A DNA stretch of 64,000 bases from KBS-96 sp963722585 (GTDB lineage Bacteria > Acidobacteriota > Terriglobia > Bryobacterales > Bryobacteraceae). A program made the translations under genes and the position numbers. Below, in pieces: positions 63,100-64,000 of this stretch; the stretch's first letter is position 1, and every line of letters begins with the position of its first letter. A model generated the notes under the pieces. It searched no databases. It was not told the DNA's origin and worked only from the letters and a program-made list of their open reading frames with translations. Where the stretch lies: contig CAVRNU010000012.1 of NCBI GenBank assembly GCA_963722585.1, forward strand, positions 124,001-188,000. Reading direction: 5' to 3'.

Positions 63100-64000
63100 T
63101 CAACGCAGCCGGATTCCCGCCGTCTCAGGCAAAAATAGCGCACTAAACATCGCGAACGCGAATGCGACCCCGCAGGCCGCAAAGCCCCAGGTCAATCCGT
63201 GTGCCTGCCCGATCACGCCGATCATTAATGGCGAGAACGCGCTGATCCCGCGGCCGACGTTGTAGGAAACGCCGAGGGCGGTGGCGCGAATCGGCGTTGG
63301 GAAGAGTTCGCAGCCTATAACGCCCGAGCCGGTGAAAAAGCCCGTCCCGAAAAATGCGGTTATCGAGGCGGTCAACAGAATCAGGCCAGGGCTGCGCGCG
63401 GCTGCAAACGCGGGAACCGACAAGGCTGCCAGCGCCAGGTATGTCACTATCGTGCGTTTCCGTCCCAACTTATCCGCCAGCACGCCGAACAGTAGATATC
63501 CGGGAAACATCCCGCACAAGTTCAGAATAATTAGAAATGACGTGAAACCCAGTTCGCTGAAATCGCGGCCGCCTTTGACGGCCGGTAGAGCCAGATACGC
63601 GGGCATCCACGTGAATAAGCCCCACCAGGCGAACATGCCGAACGTGTTCATGCTGAGCAGGGCAAACAGCTTCGCCATCGAGTTCCGCCATAGAGTCCTG
63701 GTCTCGCGCGGCGAAAGCTCTGCCGTTTGTTTGTGCCTTCGCCACAGCTCGGGTTCCGGCACGTCGTGTTGAATCCAAAAAATGAGCGCCGCAGGAAAAA
63801 CGCCAATAAAGAATACCCACCGCCAACTGCCGCGCGCCAGCACTATGCCCGCAACAACAGCGGCTAATGCGTACCCGATGGCCCAACTGCTTTGCACAAT
63901 GGCCATCGCGCGCGCGCGCCAGGCGCTGGGCCAAGTCTCGGCAACAAGTGTTGCGCCAGTGTTCCACTCGCCGCCCATTCCTAGACCCAACAGGAAGCGG
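63100..64000 (-). CDS. MFS transporter (partial, N-terminus beyond window)
   Basis: At least 299 residues with the C-terminal eight or so membrane helices of a major facilitator. The conserved GEWNTGATLVAETWP and WRARAMAIVQSSWAIGYA loops mark the sugar/metabolite:H+ symporter group (ShiA/NanT-like), as does FGVLADKLGRKRTI. The frame is open to the window edge (RFLLGLGMGGEW); the N-terminal helices lie to the right. Confidence 0.9.
   Translation of the reverse strand, partial: RFLLGLGMGGEWNTGATLVAETWPSAWRARAMAIVQSSWAIGYALAAVVAGIVLARGSWRWVFFIGVFPAALIFWIQHDVPEPELWRRHKQTAELSPRETRTLWRNSMAKLFALLSMNTFGMFAWWGLFTWMPAYLALPAVKGGRDFSELGFTSFLIILNLCGMFPGYLLFGVLADKLGRKRTIVTYLALAALSVPAFAAARSPGLILLTASITAFFGTGFFTGSGVIGCELFPTPIRATALGVSYNVGRGISAFSPLMIGVIGQAHGLTWGFAACGVAFAFAMFSALFLPETAGIRLR

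Noticed and set aside
1..64000. CRISPR array or rRNA genes
   Set aside because: No regularly spaced repeat-spacer pattern and no rRNA-like conserved stretches were seen. The five 16-bp repeats have no spacer regularity or size expected of CRISPR.

Overview
The window looks like a chromosomal piece of an Acidobacteriota genome, probably of the Bryobacter/Solibacter type. The basis is the gene content: a split orphan FtsX/MacB-type permease, an Oar-like TonB-dependent receptor followed by TPR and FG-GAP/ASPIC proteins, ThuA and twin-arginine Gfo/Idh oxidoreductases, GH88, cupins, and GC-rich dispersed palindromes. This is inference from families; no 16S gene is present.

Region 1 (1 to about 17,430) is the end of an integrative conjugative element. 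Reading leftward on the minus strand it carries ssb, a primase-polymerase-like gene, virB2, virB3, virB4, virB9 and virB10, and it runs off the left edge. A cargo segment follows: a small basic protein, a divergent sigma-like protein with a zinc-finger membrane partner, an XRE/nucleoside-deoxyribosyltransferase-like protein coupled to an ImmA/IrrE metallopeptidase, two small membrane proteins, and a TPR-CHAT protein with an S41 peptidase. The end holds five phased 16-bp direct repeats, two excisionase-like HTH proteins and a tyrosine integrase. The integrase abuts the 3' end of tRNA-Leu(GAG), which sits beside secG (the secG-leuU pairing is also known in E. coli), so the right boundary of the element is probably at about 17,432.

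Region 2 (17.4 to 51.4 kb) is mostly chromosomal: secG, a ThuA protein, rlmN, an M16 peptidase, a stand-alone Clp-type ATPase, a degenerate JAMM-like membrane protein, rsmI, galE, a secreted propeller-like protein, a DUF433/DUF5615 toxin-antitoxin remnant, a Gfo/Idh oxidoreductase, a family 5 uracil-DNA glycosylase, an EamA transporter, a PfkB kinase and HAD phosphatase pair, a glycine-zipper lipoprotein, an APC permease, a LacI regulator, TPR proteins, miaA, an OmpH/Skp chaperone, a CDGSH protein and GH88.

Region 3 (45 to 56.2 kb) is a minus-strand operon: Oar-like receptor, TPR protein, FG-GAP/ASPIC/peroxiredoxin/TPR protein, TPR protein. The receptor is cut by a 1,430-bp insertion sequence with 16-bp terminal inverted repeats and a 5-bp target duplication; removing it restores the reading frame exactly. 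Region 4 (56.4 to 64 kb) has a frameshifted ADOP-type permease, an AsmA-like protein, an ABM-domain protein, a bicupin, a secreted protein and a truncated MFS transporter.

Five genes carry small frameshifts (S41, DUF5615 twice, FG-GAP/TPR, TPR, ADOP). That is either real decay or a run of assembly indels, and it should be settled before any of them is called a pseudogene.
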